Source: Holothuria scabra | Taxonomy: Eukaryota > Echinodermata > Holothuroidea > Aspidochirotida > Holothuriidae | Direction: 5' to 3' | DNA: 64,000 nucleotides | NCBI GenBank assembly: GCA_037179385.1 | Contig: CM074185.1 | Location: 10,390,422 to 10,454,421, forward strand | Shown: positions 44,691 to 56,121 of the stretch, piece by piece | Layout: every line of letters starts with the position of its first letter | Numbering within the stretch: the first letter of the stretch is position 1 | Notes under the pieces: generated by a model | The model's input: only the letters and a program-made list of their open reading frames with translations | What the model was told of the DNA's origin: nothing | Databases searched by the model: none | Translations under genes and position numbers: made by a program

Positions 44691-45581
44691 ACTTAGTGAT
44701 TACCTCTCCGCAGTCGATTTGTTTAAATTAAGAAAGTTGTACGTATTTAAATGTGATGTCGTTGTTAAGACACCACAAAAAACAAAGGGCCTTCAACGAC
44801 GTATTTACAAACACAAATGCTAAGACGATCCACTTGCATACCTTTATTCGGAAAAAAGGTCACAAAACTTACGGCTATTTCGAGTCTATTAAGTTTAGGA
44901 GTAAGAGCATAGCGAAATTGCTCAGCTCAATGTCTGAACAAACAAAGAGGACAAAGTTTCGTATTCTACAATGAACAGATATTTTAATTTTGTCCAAATT
45001 TTTCTTTCCTAAAATTGATAAAAATTGCAAGATTGGTTTGAATGTTTCCTCTGTTGAGTATGCGCGGTAGGATCGTGATGCATCATGGGGGATATTTGAA
45101 AATTACGCCACCCACCCATTTGGGTAAAAATTGATTTCCCCCGAAGGCGGTTATCTCCCGAACATACTGAAATATCATGAAAGCTGTTTTGAAGTGAAAG
45201 AAAACAGAACTCTGTGGGATCTAGCTGTTGTTTCAAAATAACTTTTGGGCCACTGATCTTGCCCTTTCAATAAAGCGATCTCTGCATCGAATGTATAATC
45301 TTGCACCATCACGGAGGGTATTCAGATAGAAGAGTGCTATTCATCCCCAAAAATGCAATAGCTCTGCCTTGAACTGAGATGAAACAACACCACATAATGG
45401 ATTACATCTGATATAGTTATGTCTTGTGATGGTAGATTAATAATGCATCCTACATACAAACTTCCAATATACTTATATTACAACAACAGTGACTAAATAG
45501 AATGGAGAAAACATCATCTAAAATGTAATCACATCACATCAAAATTCCAGATCCCATTCTCCCTTCTTCCAGTAAACTTAC
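44691..45581. other. Intron between propeller and EGF exons
   Basis: With 44225-44690 this forms the intron between the exons at 45582 and 44224. No further exon was recognised; the short open frames lack splice context. Confidence 0.45.
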
Positions 45582-45863
45582 CAGATTCCTGGTAAGGCCG
45601 GAGAGATATTCCTTTGTAATATTTGTCTATGTTCCATTTGACAGAATAACGATAAGTTTCTAAATGTGTTCGATTGAGATAATAAATATAGCCTACTGAG
45701 GTGTTACTAGGACTGTATCCAGTCCAGAATAAAACATCATCATAGAAAACAAGGGAGAAAACGTTCAGTTCGTCGACGATCTTTAATAGAGCTCTCCCCG
45801 TTCCATCACATTTCACCTTTTCAAGACTTTTCTGTGCGCTGTCAATCCAGTAAAGAGATCTCT
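45582..45863 (-). CDS. CUB-YWTD-EGF-HYR receptor, YWTD propeller exon 4
   Basis: A 282-base exon (94 codons, phase 1 in and out) with acceptor TTTCTTTTTAG| (AG 45865-45864) and donor TCTG|GTAAGT. Joined to the preceding exon it reads DLK-E-RSLYWIDSAQKSLEKV, then KCDGTGRALLKI. This is a classic LDLR class B repeat with YW-D and DG-GR. It continues with a second blade motif, VLFWTGYSPSNTSVGYIYYLNR, and ends QESG. This completes the six-bladed propeller begun in the exons at 56.1, 54.8 and 53.7 kb. Confidence 0.88.
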
Positions 45864-45960
45864 CTAAAAAGAAATACAGTACAAATGTGAGACTCTTTTG
45901 AAATGTACCTCAAATAAAAAAATAAACAATGTTTATCAAACAGGATGAAAAGGGAAATCT

Positions 45961-46388
45961 AAAGCCTCGTCCACACTATGCGACTCGATGCGATGCAACA
46001 GATCGATGCAACCAGATTGTTCAGATGCGTTGCAAAGTGTGGTACGCTTTGGAACTAGTTGCAAGCAAACACGCAACACAGTTTCGTGCGACAGAACATT
46101 TTCCTTTGCATGAAAGTGAATGGTGCAACTGACAACAATGACAAACTTTTGGAATTAAGTCCGCGAAGATCAGTTAATCGAAATGGACAGGACACATTCT
46201 TTTCTCTTCAACGCAATAAATAAAGTGTATGTTAAATGTTAGAATTTTGCGTGAATCGCTTCATGGACCTGTGACTTGTTGCATAATATAAACACTATGT
46301 TCTTAAAACTACTCAGTCGTCAGTCGCTCATCATGACAAGATTGTCTTGTTGCAATAAGTCGCATCGCATAGTGTTGACGGGGCTTAA
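45961..46388. mobile_element. Inverted-repeat DNA element, about 428 bp
   Basis: Left end AAGCCTCGTCCACACTATGC then GACTCGATGCGATGCAAC. Right end, reversed, AAGCCCCGTCAACACTATGC then GATGCGACTTATTGCAAC. TAAA or TTAAA words lie on both sides, but the target duplication cannot be fixed. In the intron between propeller exons 3 and 4. No transposase. Confidence 0.75.
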
Positions 46389-47915
46389 AACAGTTCAACT
46401 CTCGTCTTCATTGGACTTTATAAAGCCGAGATATAAAATGTTGAAATAAACTCACTTTAAAGAAATTGGTAAATTGCGCAGTAATTTGTTACTTTCTTGT
46501 GTACAACTTACATTACCTGCTTTGTTTGCCTTTAAAATTGAAAAAGGGCTAAATTGTTAAATCATCCCATAAGAGTAAGAGTGCTATTACACCTTGGTAC
46601 AAAGTTCAGTAACTTTCGCGAAAAAAGGAAAGGAAATATTTTAATTTGAGGAGCACAACAATGTTATCACTAACAAGAAAATGTGGTTAAGTACCGTAGC
46701 CACAATGGGCATGACCATGTGTTAGTCTCCGGTTGCCCATGTAAGGTAAGGATGGACTGTCTGTTTAATCCGACAACAGGGACGTATCCCTGTTTCGTGT
46801 CACTGACCAGAATCAGCTGTAAGGTATCCACACGGCGCACGAACGCGAGCGCAAACGTACATTCACACAAACAAACATACATAGACGCTCACCTTGACAC
46901 GCAAAACAATGTTTTCCCTCCAATATTTCCATCGGGGTGTCAATTGCCCACCTGATGCCCTCCCCGATTGACGCCCATGCTCGACAAGTGAAGAGTGCAG
47001 CATGTGTTTAGTTACTTTGGCTCTAATTTAAAATAAGTGCCTGGAATGACGTGAACCGTCGGATGCACGTGAAGTTTATCTATAACCCTGACGTTTGACT
47101 TCAGCTTTGCAATGGCGTCTGCCAATCGAAACGTAAGGTTAAGCCCACATATGTTTTAATAGGCTACGAGATTTGCGTAGAAAATTCGGACTTGATTGGG
47201 AAGTTTGATTGGCATTTCCTTTTGTATCACGGTATTTGAAATTCTTTTCGTTTATAACGAACATTTACCTTAAACAGGTTAGAAAACTTCGTCTAATTGG
47301 TCACATCGCTTCTACACGAATCGCTATTGACCGTATACATACTGAATTAACTTGCCACTGAACGCGACGCTGCCCCAAACCCGACATTTGCACTATATCT
47401 ACATGCTATCGCTAACTCAAACGGAGACATAGTGGCAAAAATTCTAGGGAGTTGCAGTCTGTAACAAAAAAAAAATTAAAATTGCCTTCATAATCACTTT
47501 AAAAATCGAATATAATATAAATTTGGTGACCAAACAGTTCTCAATAAATTGATGTTGCAAATACAAATAAAACGGTAGCAAACACAAACGATCTGGAAAG
47601 CGATTACAAAACCAGGAAGTTGCTAGAGAGTCTCTAGTAAATCTCTACAAAAAAGACCAAAGAATTACAGCATCCCTTTTTCATGATTGCGCCATATGTA
47701 AAGTCTCTGACGTATTAGCCTACTAAATATTGTAATTACCCTACTAAGAAACTCTAATTAGCCTATTTAATATTTCTTTCCCCAAAAGATCGGTTAGTTT
47801 CTTGATGGAATTAGTCCAATAGACTAAACAAAAGAAATGTGGTAACGTGATGATCAGAAAATGCGACCAACCACAATAATGGACATGTTTTGTCTATAAA
47901 TGATTGCGCAATGTA
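46389..47915. other. Intronic stretch, nothing firm
   Basis: No exon is called. A minus-strand exon-like frame at about 46670-46820 was considered and rejected. Confidence 0.3.
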
Positions 47916-48731
47916 CAGCGGCGGCGTCAGAATGTCAAATTTTTAGGGGCAAACTGAGGGAAGAAGAAAAAATGTGGGGAGCAAAGATACCGAGTGCGAA
48001 GAGCGGGGTTTTGCGGTTGGAGTCCAGGGGCCCTGTGGGGTCCTGGGGCAAAGCCCCGGTGGGGTACAGGAGGCGAAGCCCCCGGAAGCTCTGAGGTTTA
48101 CCATATCTCTGGGTGAAAAATTAAGTCCCAGGAGAGGCATATTATTTGATTTTTCGGTTGATCTAAGTCCAAGTTAACAACTTTTTTCTTTGTAAGTATC
48201 ATTTCACACTTGCGCGGTGCCACCGAGTACCGCTATGTTAGTCGGTGGCTTAACCAGACTTTTCATTTAGGTGGGGTGCTGGGGATGGGTAAAGTGTTGA
48301 AGTAGTGCTTAGCTGTAATGACACAATCTAAGCAGAACGCAATCATCAGTTGGGGTGCAGCCTACAAAAATAATTGATAAATGCATACAGATGAATAAGA
48401 AACAATAGAAAACTGAAGCACACCTAGTATACTGCCAAGACAGGACGACTTTGTATCATTAGTGAAATGCGTACCACATGCAGATTAAAAGCCCCTGACC
48501 TAACCCAGATAGATATAGGCGCCTACTTAAAGGACATGCAGGCATACTTTTCGTTATTATCAATTGCAAGTTCACCCAGGCGCCAATGCACTCCCACCCT
48601 CACCCCAACACACACCCATAAGCCACATACACTTTCATTCCAACAACTATATTTTTCTGATGGGGGAACTGGGGGGGGGGGGAATCTGAGGGGCAAATAC
48701 TCCCTCACGGCCCCCAGTAGCTCCGCCACTG
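47916..48731. mobile_element. Poly-G hAT-like MITE, 816 bp, perfect 8-bp TSD
   Basis: It begins CAGCGGCGGCGTCAG and ends GTAGCTCCGCCACTG. It is flanked by GCAATGTA on both sides (47908-47915 and 48732-48739), a perfect 8-base duplication. A run of 12 G is at 48671-48682, next to the right end. The termini match the CAGTGGCGTAGC family. Three open frames inside are composition artefacts. Confidence 0.88.
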
Positions 48732-48739
48732 GCAATGTA

Positions 48740-51700
48740 CCATTTTAATTTAATGAGTGAATAAACTTCAACATTTTATATCTCGGTTCAAGAAAGTCCT
48801 ATTTAGATGGGAGTTTGACTGTTAGAATAATTCATTTTTCATGTTGTCTGATATATATATTTGAATTTTTGGCTTGAGGTACACTGTAAAGTTAATATTG
48901 GGAACCAAAAAGACCAAAGATTTCGTGATTCCGTGCAGTTTTTGGACGTTCTTGATACCAGGCGAGGCCGTAGTTTTCGCTCAGCTGTTGAACCTGCAAT
49001 GAACCCGCCACCATCCAGACGCGACAAATGCAGCTGTACTTCTGGTAAAGGAAATACCCAATGGCCGGTTTTAGCGTTACTTTCAAGCACTGTACATAAT
49101 ATTTGAAAATTGTGTCCTTAAGCCGACAGCGTGTTTCATACTTTTCACAGGTTCTAAATTCGTTAACAGGTTTGGGAATTTAACCCCCAGGAATCGTGCA
49201 CGAGATTGAACAAGTTTCTCACTTCTTGAGTAAGTCGAAACGGCGGTAACTACATTCATATCTGATGTGTAGTCAGCACAGTGCATTGCTATTAACGGGA
49301 TTCGCATATAGGCTAGCGTTGTAATCTATTGATGTACTTTGGCTAGACAGAGAAAAACACGTAGTTAGGACACCGTGACGGTCTGCAACTAACCGTTTTT
49401 GTATACTCAAACCCACTGTAGGCATGTTCGTAATGTAAAATAGCTAACAGATATTTTGCAAACATTTAGAACTGGGTCGTCCAACAGCGTAGATTCGCAT
49501 GCTGAACAGTGATCACAGACCGACCACGTTAACTTGTTTCTCACCGTTGATGGAAGTTCCGGTAAGACACAAGTTACGCTGTCGCCTACAGACGAATCCG
49601 ATCAGCGCGTTTTCAGAGGCTGTAGACAACCATTGGTGGGATGCATAAGCCTAAAATCGTCTTCTTATATTGTCCAAATGAATTTCAAACCCTCACATTA
49701 AGTGAAAATGAGGGAATCAAGATACAATTTAGTGTAAAATCATCTACGATACCAGTAAGCAAAGAAACTGAAGGTTTAAAAGGTGATAGACCCCGTTTAT
49801 GGCTGACTAAAATCAGACCAGCGCTTCCTGTCCGAATTCGTGTATACGTGAACTTTTAATCAAGCAACCTATTAGATTCGATTTCGTCGTTTTTTAAATT
49901 TTCATTCTTCCATTACAAATTAAATCATTTCTGAGCAATAGGAGCATCTTAATTTAATCATCCTTAAAACGTCTCAATAATAACTTAAGTATGTTGAACA
50001 AAGTGTTGAATAAGTAGTCTTTATTATACCCGGAAATAAAATGTTCAAGTTTTATAGGGGCCAGTCAAGTCGCGTCCTCGCAAAAGTGCATATAAGTGCA
50101 TATACCACAACACTACAGAAATTATCTTTATGCTTGTAGAGTGAAGATAATTTTCACCCAGTATCATTTGAAAATGATCTAGAATAGGTGGCGTTCTTTC
50201 CAGTTTGCTAATTATTCTCAAACGAAATTTGAATTTAGGTAATTGTACAACGTAGGCCTTTAATAGTGTAAACAGTACTGAGTTACTGACCTAACGTTGG
50301 TGAATCAAAACTGTTTTGTCAGCTTTATGATAGAATCGTTACAGTTATGATTTTGTTGCTGTAATAAGCTTGTTAGATGCACTTTAATCAGACTCGGACC
50401 TTAATTAGGTCGAGGAGCGACCTTGTCAAGGAAAATTTTGCTAGGCTTGATTTCGCATGGGCCGACTTGACTAAGAATAGTTTTCATGACTATGATAGTG
50501 TGGCCTATACTAGATCTCTACAGTTTCCCCTGTGACAAGATGACATATGAACAAAATCGAGCAAAATCCTAGCCCAACTGAGGCACCAAAGTCTGACCGA
50601 TTCAGCAAGGTTTTGGCGAATCGGGTGTTGCATCCCTTAGGGCCCCGTTCCCCCTTCCCGTAAAGCCATGCGACATACTATGCTTCGTTGAAACGATAGC
50701 CACCTGGAACCATTCACAAGTTTTCCTTTGATTTGAAAAAGTGCGCGTTTGATCCTCCGGAAATTTATTGAAAACTTTGTTTTCGAGCTCTGGTTAATCC
50801 AAGTTGACGATCTTTAGTGTCTTGGGAAACTCTAAATCTCTAATCTTTGATGATTACACTGGGTGATCCTTGACTGCTGTGTTCTACTGAGCCATTTAAG
50901 ACGGTGACCGTAAGAACAAATAAGAGGATCATTCTTCTTGACATAGCAAGACTATTTACAAAATATGAAAAGTGCCGGTCATTGATGTCTTGAGATACCG
51001 AGCATAAAATCCATTTCATGGTCTTCAAGCAGCGTCACACACACATTCAAAACCCTTTCGGGACATAAGATCGGTTCCAGCTAAGAAACCCCCTTTGACT
51101 GGTGAGCACTTGCAGCACGTGATCACATGAAGGGAAGTCGGGTTACGGGTTACCACTGGTCAGGTCTCATCCAAGTGTCAGAATTGTCTGTTAGCTACAC
51201 CAACAACGAGCCGATCAAGAGCGAGGAAAAACGTTGAAGACTCGAGCTTTTGCCAGCGATCACGGCCTGTTAGCTGATCTAGATCAATGTTGGTGCAATG
51301 GGCGTAGATTTCGGGGTGACATGTCCCCCCGCTTTTTTAAGTAGAGGGGACACTAACGCAAATTCCCCCCCCCCCCCCGCCACTTTTTGTTACCTGAAAC
51401 GTAAAAGTTGGGTACTACCAAAAAGACTATATATGTAGGTTATGCAAGTGCAATTATTCCGACCACCTGTTTACTTTGGAAACCTCCAAAATTTTTGCGC
51501 GCTTCCATTCTCATTAATGTTTTTTTTTTTTTTGCGTATCAAGCATACCCACATTACAAGGACGTTTTCAAGGAGCATATCATTTGGGAATTTGAAGAAG
51601 ATGAATCATCCCCTACTATGTTTTAATTACATAAGAAATCTTACGTGAATGACCAGCCTGGCAGGCTGAAATTGGCAAACACATTTTGAGGAAACTAAAA

Positions 51701-52331
51701 AGTTTCGGTGCACAGTCTACATGCAAAAAAAAAAATGAATTGGTTTCTACTGCAAAATTTCGTCATGCGCACATCACACGTTCGTATAACGATTCGACTA
51801 TTTCGTATTTACAGACCATTATTAGAAAAGCAACATCCGCACACTGACGGTTGCTAGATAAGGGACTTCACACTTAGACTAGAGATACACCTCCATCCTC
51901 TGTCTGCAGGTAGTGTATGATGAGGTGTCGTTCGAAGGGACATATTTTAATGCTTTTTGTAACAATCTTACACCACTAGGCCTATGCAACGGTGTCTCAG
52001 TAGCGCCAGTGGGTACCACTCCCAACCCCTGTCTCGATCTGTGATTTTCCCGCAGTAGATTGAGGTATGCTTTTGATCAGTTCATGGATTTATTTTACCA
52101 TTTTCATTATAAATGGTTCCCGACTTTTAGAACTTTTGCATAAATCCTACACAAACTATCATAATTTCGGTTTTGATCCTAATTACTTAAAGGGCACACC
52201 CTGTATATAAATTCACATTGACCGTAGTCCGTTAAAGTGATTACCCAATTTATCAAGACCATATTTCGAAAACTTTGGCGTTTCCTAGTAACTCAAAATA
52301 TTGATAAATTTTGCATCTGTGCCCCTTCTCT
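48740..52331. other. Intronic stretch with weak exon-like and repeat-like parts
   Basis: No exon is called. A plus-strand frame at about 48877-49043 looks mildly exon-like (see rejected). A GGGCGTAGATTTCGGGG and GACATGTCCCC block with a C run is at 51300-51380. Confidence 0.3.
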
Positions 52332-52339
52332 TAGACACC

Positions 52340-53027
52340 CTGTGGCGTAGCTACAGGGAGAAGGCGGCTCTGAAAAACCAATCTACTGTGTGGTTTTGAC
52401 AACTCTTGAAATTCCAAAATTCCGAATTCTATCCAATAAAGCTCCATATTTGTCATTATTTGTTCCAAAAGACAAATTTTTCCTCGCGCTCCGCTGGCCC
52501 AAAATGAAATTCCTAAGTAGAAATGCTCATACCTTCGGTTTGGTAAGCTTTACCAAGATTTGGAAGTGAAAATATCGAAAATTTGCCATAAGTGACACCG
52601 GTAACTACAGTGCTTTCATAAAATTTTCGTCGTGAATTCCGAATTTTCTTCAGAATAGTCTCTTGAAAAAAATTCGTCGGAGAGCCTCATTTCGTAGGCG
52701 TTGGATTAGATTACGTAGCAAAGGCGATCTTCGGTTACCGTCCAATCTACGATTTGCCAATAGGAAATGAAAATTCTTCAGTAATCCCCAAATTTTTCAA
52801 ATATCCTTACAGAAAACCCAGAAACTCAAACTTTTCTGCAGTACAAGCTCCATGTTTTCAAATATTTGAAGGCATTTTTTTTTAAAGTGTGAACACCACT
52901 GTACGCAAATTACTTACCTAGTACAGTGGTGTTCACACTTCAAAAAAAATCGTAAAATTTGATGCTTGCCCATCCTCTCCGCCTTCATCATCCACCCCCC
53001 CCCCCCCCCCCCCCAGCTATGCCGCTG
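52340..53027. mobile_element. Poly-G hAT-like MITE, 688 bp, 8-bp TSD, with internal hairpin
   Basis: It starts CTGTGGCGTAGCTACAGGG and ends CAGCTATGCCGCTG. It is flanked by TAGACACC (52332-52339) and TAGACACT (53028-53035), 7 of 8 identical. A 20-base C run (52995-53014) is next to the right end. It carries a separate hairpin at 52872-52950. Confidence 0.82.
52872..52950. repeat. Near-perfect hairpin, 27-bp arms, 18-base loop
   Basis: AAAGTGTGAACACCACTGTA (left) is followed after about 18 bases by TACAGTGGTGTTCACACTTC (right), bounded by a T run and an A run that also pair. It would form a strong stem-loop in RNA from either strand. Confidence 0.85.
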
Positions 53028-53549
53028 TAGACACTTTACCAGGACAGGAGAAAAAAATTGGCCAGATTTCCCCCCTGCTTTTAAAATTAAATCGACGCCT
53101 CCGGTTGGTGCGTGCACACACGACTTTCTCTGGGCTTAATACAGCCTAGATTCAAACACACACGCCATCCCCATCGCATACGTTCTTTGACTGTCTTCCG
53201 CGAGGAGACAAAAGCTTCCAAAACTACGTTTATTTTAGTGCATCTTCGTTGTGAGTTTTTCTTATAAATTCATATATGTCCCATGATTTCACCCTCCTTA
53301 AATTGGATATTAAAAGACGGAACGAGAGGTTCTTCCACACCTTGAAATAACTTTCTACATAACACTTAATTCTCATTATTACAAATGCCTTATAGTCAAG
53401 GGTGAACATGGAAATTGTTTTTTTATGACTGATCTTACCATATAACCTAATCCCAAACAGTAACTATTCTAAAACAACAAAGTTTACTTCTGTCCACTCC
53501 TCTGATATTTATCACGCAAAATCCACAACCTCTGAACAGTTTACATCAC

Positions 53550-53677
53550 CTTTTAAGTCAATTGTAAGTGAACGAGGTGATACCATCAGAGAATTCACAA
53601 GTATAAAACGATTTTTGCCATCTCCGTCCGCCCTTTCTATTTTTGGATTGGTTCCCCAGTCAGTAAAGTAGATGAAT
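53550..53677 (-). CDS. CUB-YWTD-EGF-HYR receptor, YWTD propeller exon 3
   Basis: A 128-base exon with acceptor TTGCTTCCTGTAG| (AG 53679-53678) and donor AAAAG|GTGATG (GT 53549-53548). Joined to the exon at 54657 it reads PYK-G-FIYFTDWGTNPKIERA, then DGDGKNRFILVNSLMVSPRS and LTIDLK. This is the hallmark YWTDWG-PKIERA-DG-R blade of LDLR class B repeats. Phase 2 in, phase 1 out. Followed after a 7.7-kb intron by the exon at 45863. Confidence 0.88.
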
Positions 53678-53721
53678 CTACAGGAAGCAAAAAAGTCCAA
53701 TAGTCGCAGGTTTATACTTCA

Positions 53722-53748
53722 TCTCTACTCTCTACTCTCTACTCTATT
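53722..53748. repeat. TCTCTAC microsatellite
   Basis: About three to four copies of the 7-mer CTCTCTA just upstream (minus sense) of propeller exon 3. Confidence 0.7.
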
Positions 53749-54249
53749 TACGACTTTAACAACAAGAAATACTAGTAGCTGATTTGTTAAACAATTAGAG
53801 TATGCGCGTTGTTCACTACCGGTTGGGGGGTCCAAATTTACTGCGTGCATCAATGTGGTTCACTGATTTTCCTCGAGACATGCTGTCAGTGTGAATTCAA
53901 TATATTAGTTCTGCTCAACCAGGGAGTTGCTACTAGCTCTTGCAATTCCTTGACTCAACCAACAGAGCTATGAAAGGTCACACCAATGCATGTCTCCCAC
54001 ACACATTAAAAACTGTCAGCAAATCTACAAGATGAGAACAGTTTCCTAGTAACATTGTCCAAAGACGATTTTTAACTTAACATATTCTGTTCTGTTAGTA
54101 AGCAAATTTATAGGCCTATAGGGCACAAAGGGGCTATAAATACTTCTCATGTGGCGTTATTTCCGCTAAGAGTATTCAACCCATTTCAGAGGGCAACCGA
54201 GATATAAACGTACACTTGGCGGTTGCTAACCCCTCGGGGTAACGTAACT

Positions 54250-54470
54250 GACGACTATATAGTTTCTTAGATGGAGTTTTACCAACCAATTGGTTCAATT
54301 CAGAGGGCCACGGCCCTTTTCCAGTTGTGGTTCCAGTTGTTTATGCTGAGCACCAAGAACAATGACAGAAGGTTCCATTTGTAAAGTCTTAAGTATGAAC
54401 CGGCCAGGCGAAATCCCCACCTCCCGACTGCAAGTCGGATGGCAAATCATTTGCGGTCAAAATATGAAAA
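54250..54470 (-). mobile_element. tRNA-derived SINE, inverted, post-duplication insertion
   Basis: The reverse complement matches the body of the SINE at 25585 (CGACTTGCAGTCGGGAGGTG, AAGACTTTACAAATGGAACC, TTGGTGCTCAGCATAAACAA, AACTGGAA, GGCCGTGGCC, GGTAAAACTCCATC). The box A end is diverged. The matching place in the left copy (about 2650-2675) has no SINE, which marks the empty site. Confidence 0.8.
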
Positions 54471-54656
54471 GTGGCTATAATAGGTCCACGTGAAAGGGGG
54501 GTTTCTTTTGGACTAGCAGGTATGCTACAAAAATGTAATTTTTACGCACTTAAAGCTATGCGTTTGAACTTAATTGCAGTAAGATCTCAACAAATATAGG
54601 CATTCAAATGCATATTACGGATTTGCATACTACCAAACCATTGTTATAAGAATCAC

Positions 54657-54819
54657 CCTTTGTATGGTTCTGTAACAATAGCACCAGGTTTTTCGAGGTC
54701 TTCTCTGATCAGAGTATACCGAAATTCACCATCCAAATTTGACACGGAAATAGTCCCAGGCGCAACGTCAGTCCAGTACAACAGCCGGGATATCACATCA
54801 ATTCGTAAACCAAGCGGCT
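54657..54819 (-). CDS. CUB-YWTD-EGF-HYR receptor, YWTD propeller exon 2
   Basis: A 163-base exon with acceptor TTTCCTCTCTTAG| (AG 54821-54820) and donor AAAGG|GTGATT (GT 54656-54655). Joined to the preceding exon it starts G|AG, giving EPLGLRIDVISRLLYWTD, then VAPGTISVSNLDGEFRYTLI and REDLEKPGAIVTEPYK. LLYWTD and the ISVSNLDG-R motif are diagnostic of LDLR class B repeats. Phase 1 in, phase 2 out, as required by both neighbours. A broken duplicate of this exon lies at 2877-2995. Confidence 0.9.
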
Positions 54820-54985
54820 CTAAGAGAGGAAAAATAATTGCACTCGTTTTCATCATATCAGGTTCTTGCAGGTGTCAGAAGCTATAGTTTATTAATTAAA
54901 AACGTCCATTGTATTGGTGCCACATTGGAAGAAAATTAGAGTTTGTCAACGCTTTTCAAATGATTGATGGCGGTGACTCCAAATA

Positions 54986-55884
54986 AGCTAGTTCGGTAAT
55001 ACATTGGTGCAGGGATATACAGACCTGGCCTAGCAGGTAGCCCACAGCGTTCTCTTGTTTTCGTGCAGTAAGACACTAATAATGAATCTGAAAGGCCAAC
55101 CCGAACAAACATACGTGGTACAGCCCTGCTTTACAGCCGATGCAAATGCAAATTTTTACTCCAAAAAGGCAATTCAGACAAAGTCCGCTGGTTACAACAA
55201 CACTAAGGATTCCTCCTGATATCATGGTTGGGTTGAAAAACAATGATGTCACCAAACTCAGAGTTTGGAACACGTGTTGTAAGTGCAGGATTGGTTTGTT
55301 TTTTCCAACGGTGTGGAAGATGGGCGCATGTGCATAGCCACGAAAACGAATTACTGAACTCGTTCATTAACTTTCATGCCCACCGACCAGAGGTTATTCT
55401 TTTTGAATGTGTACCTTTCTGTTTGTAAAGAGCACCCATCCTTTCTAACAAAAAATGTTGTTCACAAAGGTTTCTTTATTTTAATAAAACGTCTGCATCT
55501 ATCAAGTATGAAAACCGGTTTGATTTCCTTCTTTGGGAGTAATGAGTCAGGTACAATATCGATACCATGAATACTGGCCTAATTAAAGTCATTTATTAAA
55601 AGGAATAGCTACCAAAATGTTTTTAACGTTTGTAACTTACTTCAACTATAGTTTCGGCTTGCTTGTTTTCAAAACCTCCTATAACTTTGATTCATTCCTG
55701 ATGGTATTAATATTTTGTACAGCTAGTAGTTCCATGTACGACATGGGCCACATTACTTTTAAAAGTTCAAACCGTCTAGATGGCAAAATTGAGAAAGCCA
55801 TCTATGTGCAGTAATGAATTTATGAAGAGTCCGTTAATAGGTGTTGGCAAAGGTTCTATCAAAGAGCAAGAAAAAACAACTTAC
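54986..55884. other. Intron between propeller exons 1 and 2
   Basis: No exon was recognised; the several short plus-strand open frames lack domains. The duplicated segment ends near 54985. Confidence 0.4.
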
Positions 55885-56121
55885 CTGTAACGTTCTCAAA
55901 ATGAACAACGTCATGAATGGAACGTCTTTCCACGTGAAACTTGCTGATAGTCTTTGTCCCATTGTCGGAATAGTAAACGAACTGCGTTTTAGGGTCATAA
56001 TCAACTGCTATAGGATCTGAGTTTTCATGAAGTGTGGGAGAAAAATTTTTGTTGTTGTAACGGTATGTCATCCGAACTGTTTTCTCCGTAGCCATGACAA
56101 GCAGATGCGGTGATGCTTGGA
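55885..56121 (-). CDS. CUB-YWTD-EGF-HYR receptor, YWTD propeller exon 1
   Basis: A 237-base exon (79 codons, phase 1 in and out) with acceptor TTTCTGCTTAG| (AG 56123-56122) and donor TTACAG|GTAAGT. It reads VQASPHLLVMATEKTVRMTY, then PIAVDYDPKTQFVYYSDNGT and KTISKFHVERRS. PHLLVMATEKTVR is the usual opening strand of an LDLR-type propeller (compare P-LL-A----IR). AVDYDP-T-FVYYSD is the first blade motif. Together the four propeller exons give about 270 residues, the normal size of a complete six-bladed domain, so no propeller exon seems to be missing. Confidence 0.88.

Noticed and set aside
46670..46820. Minus-strand exon-like frame (LILVSDTKQGYVPVVGLNRQ) between propeller exons 3 and 4
   Set aside because: It superficially recalls a propeller blade. 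However, the four called exons already form a complete six-bladed domain and join in phase without it, and no proper donor was found.
48877..49043. Plus-strand segment ending KCSCTSG|GTAAAG
   Set aside because: It has plausible splice borders, but no domain, no partner exons on that strand, and it could be chance.
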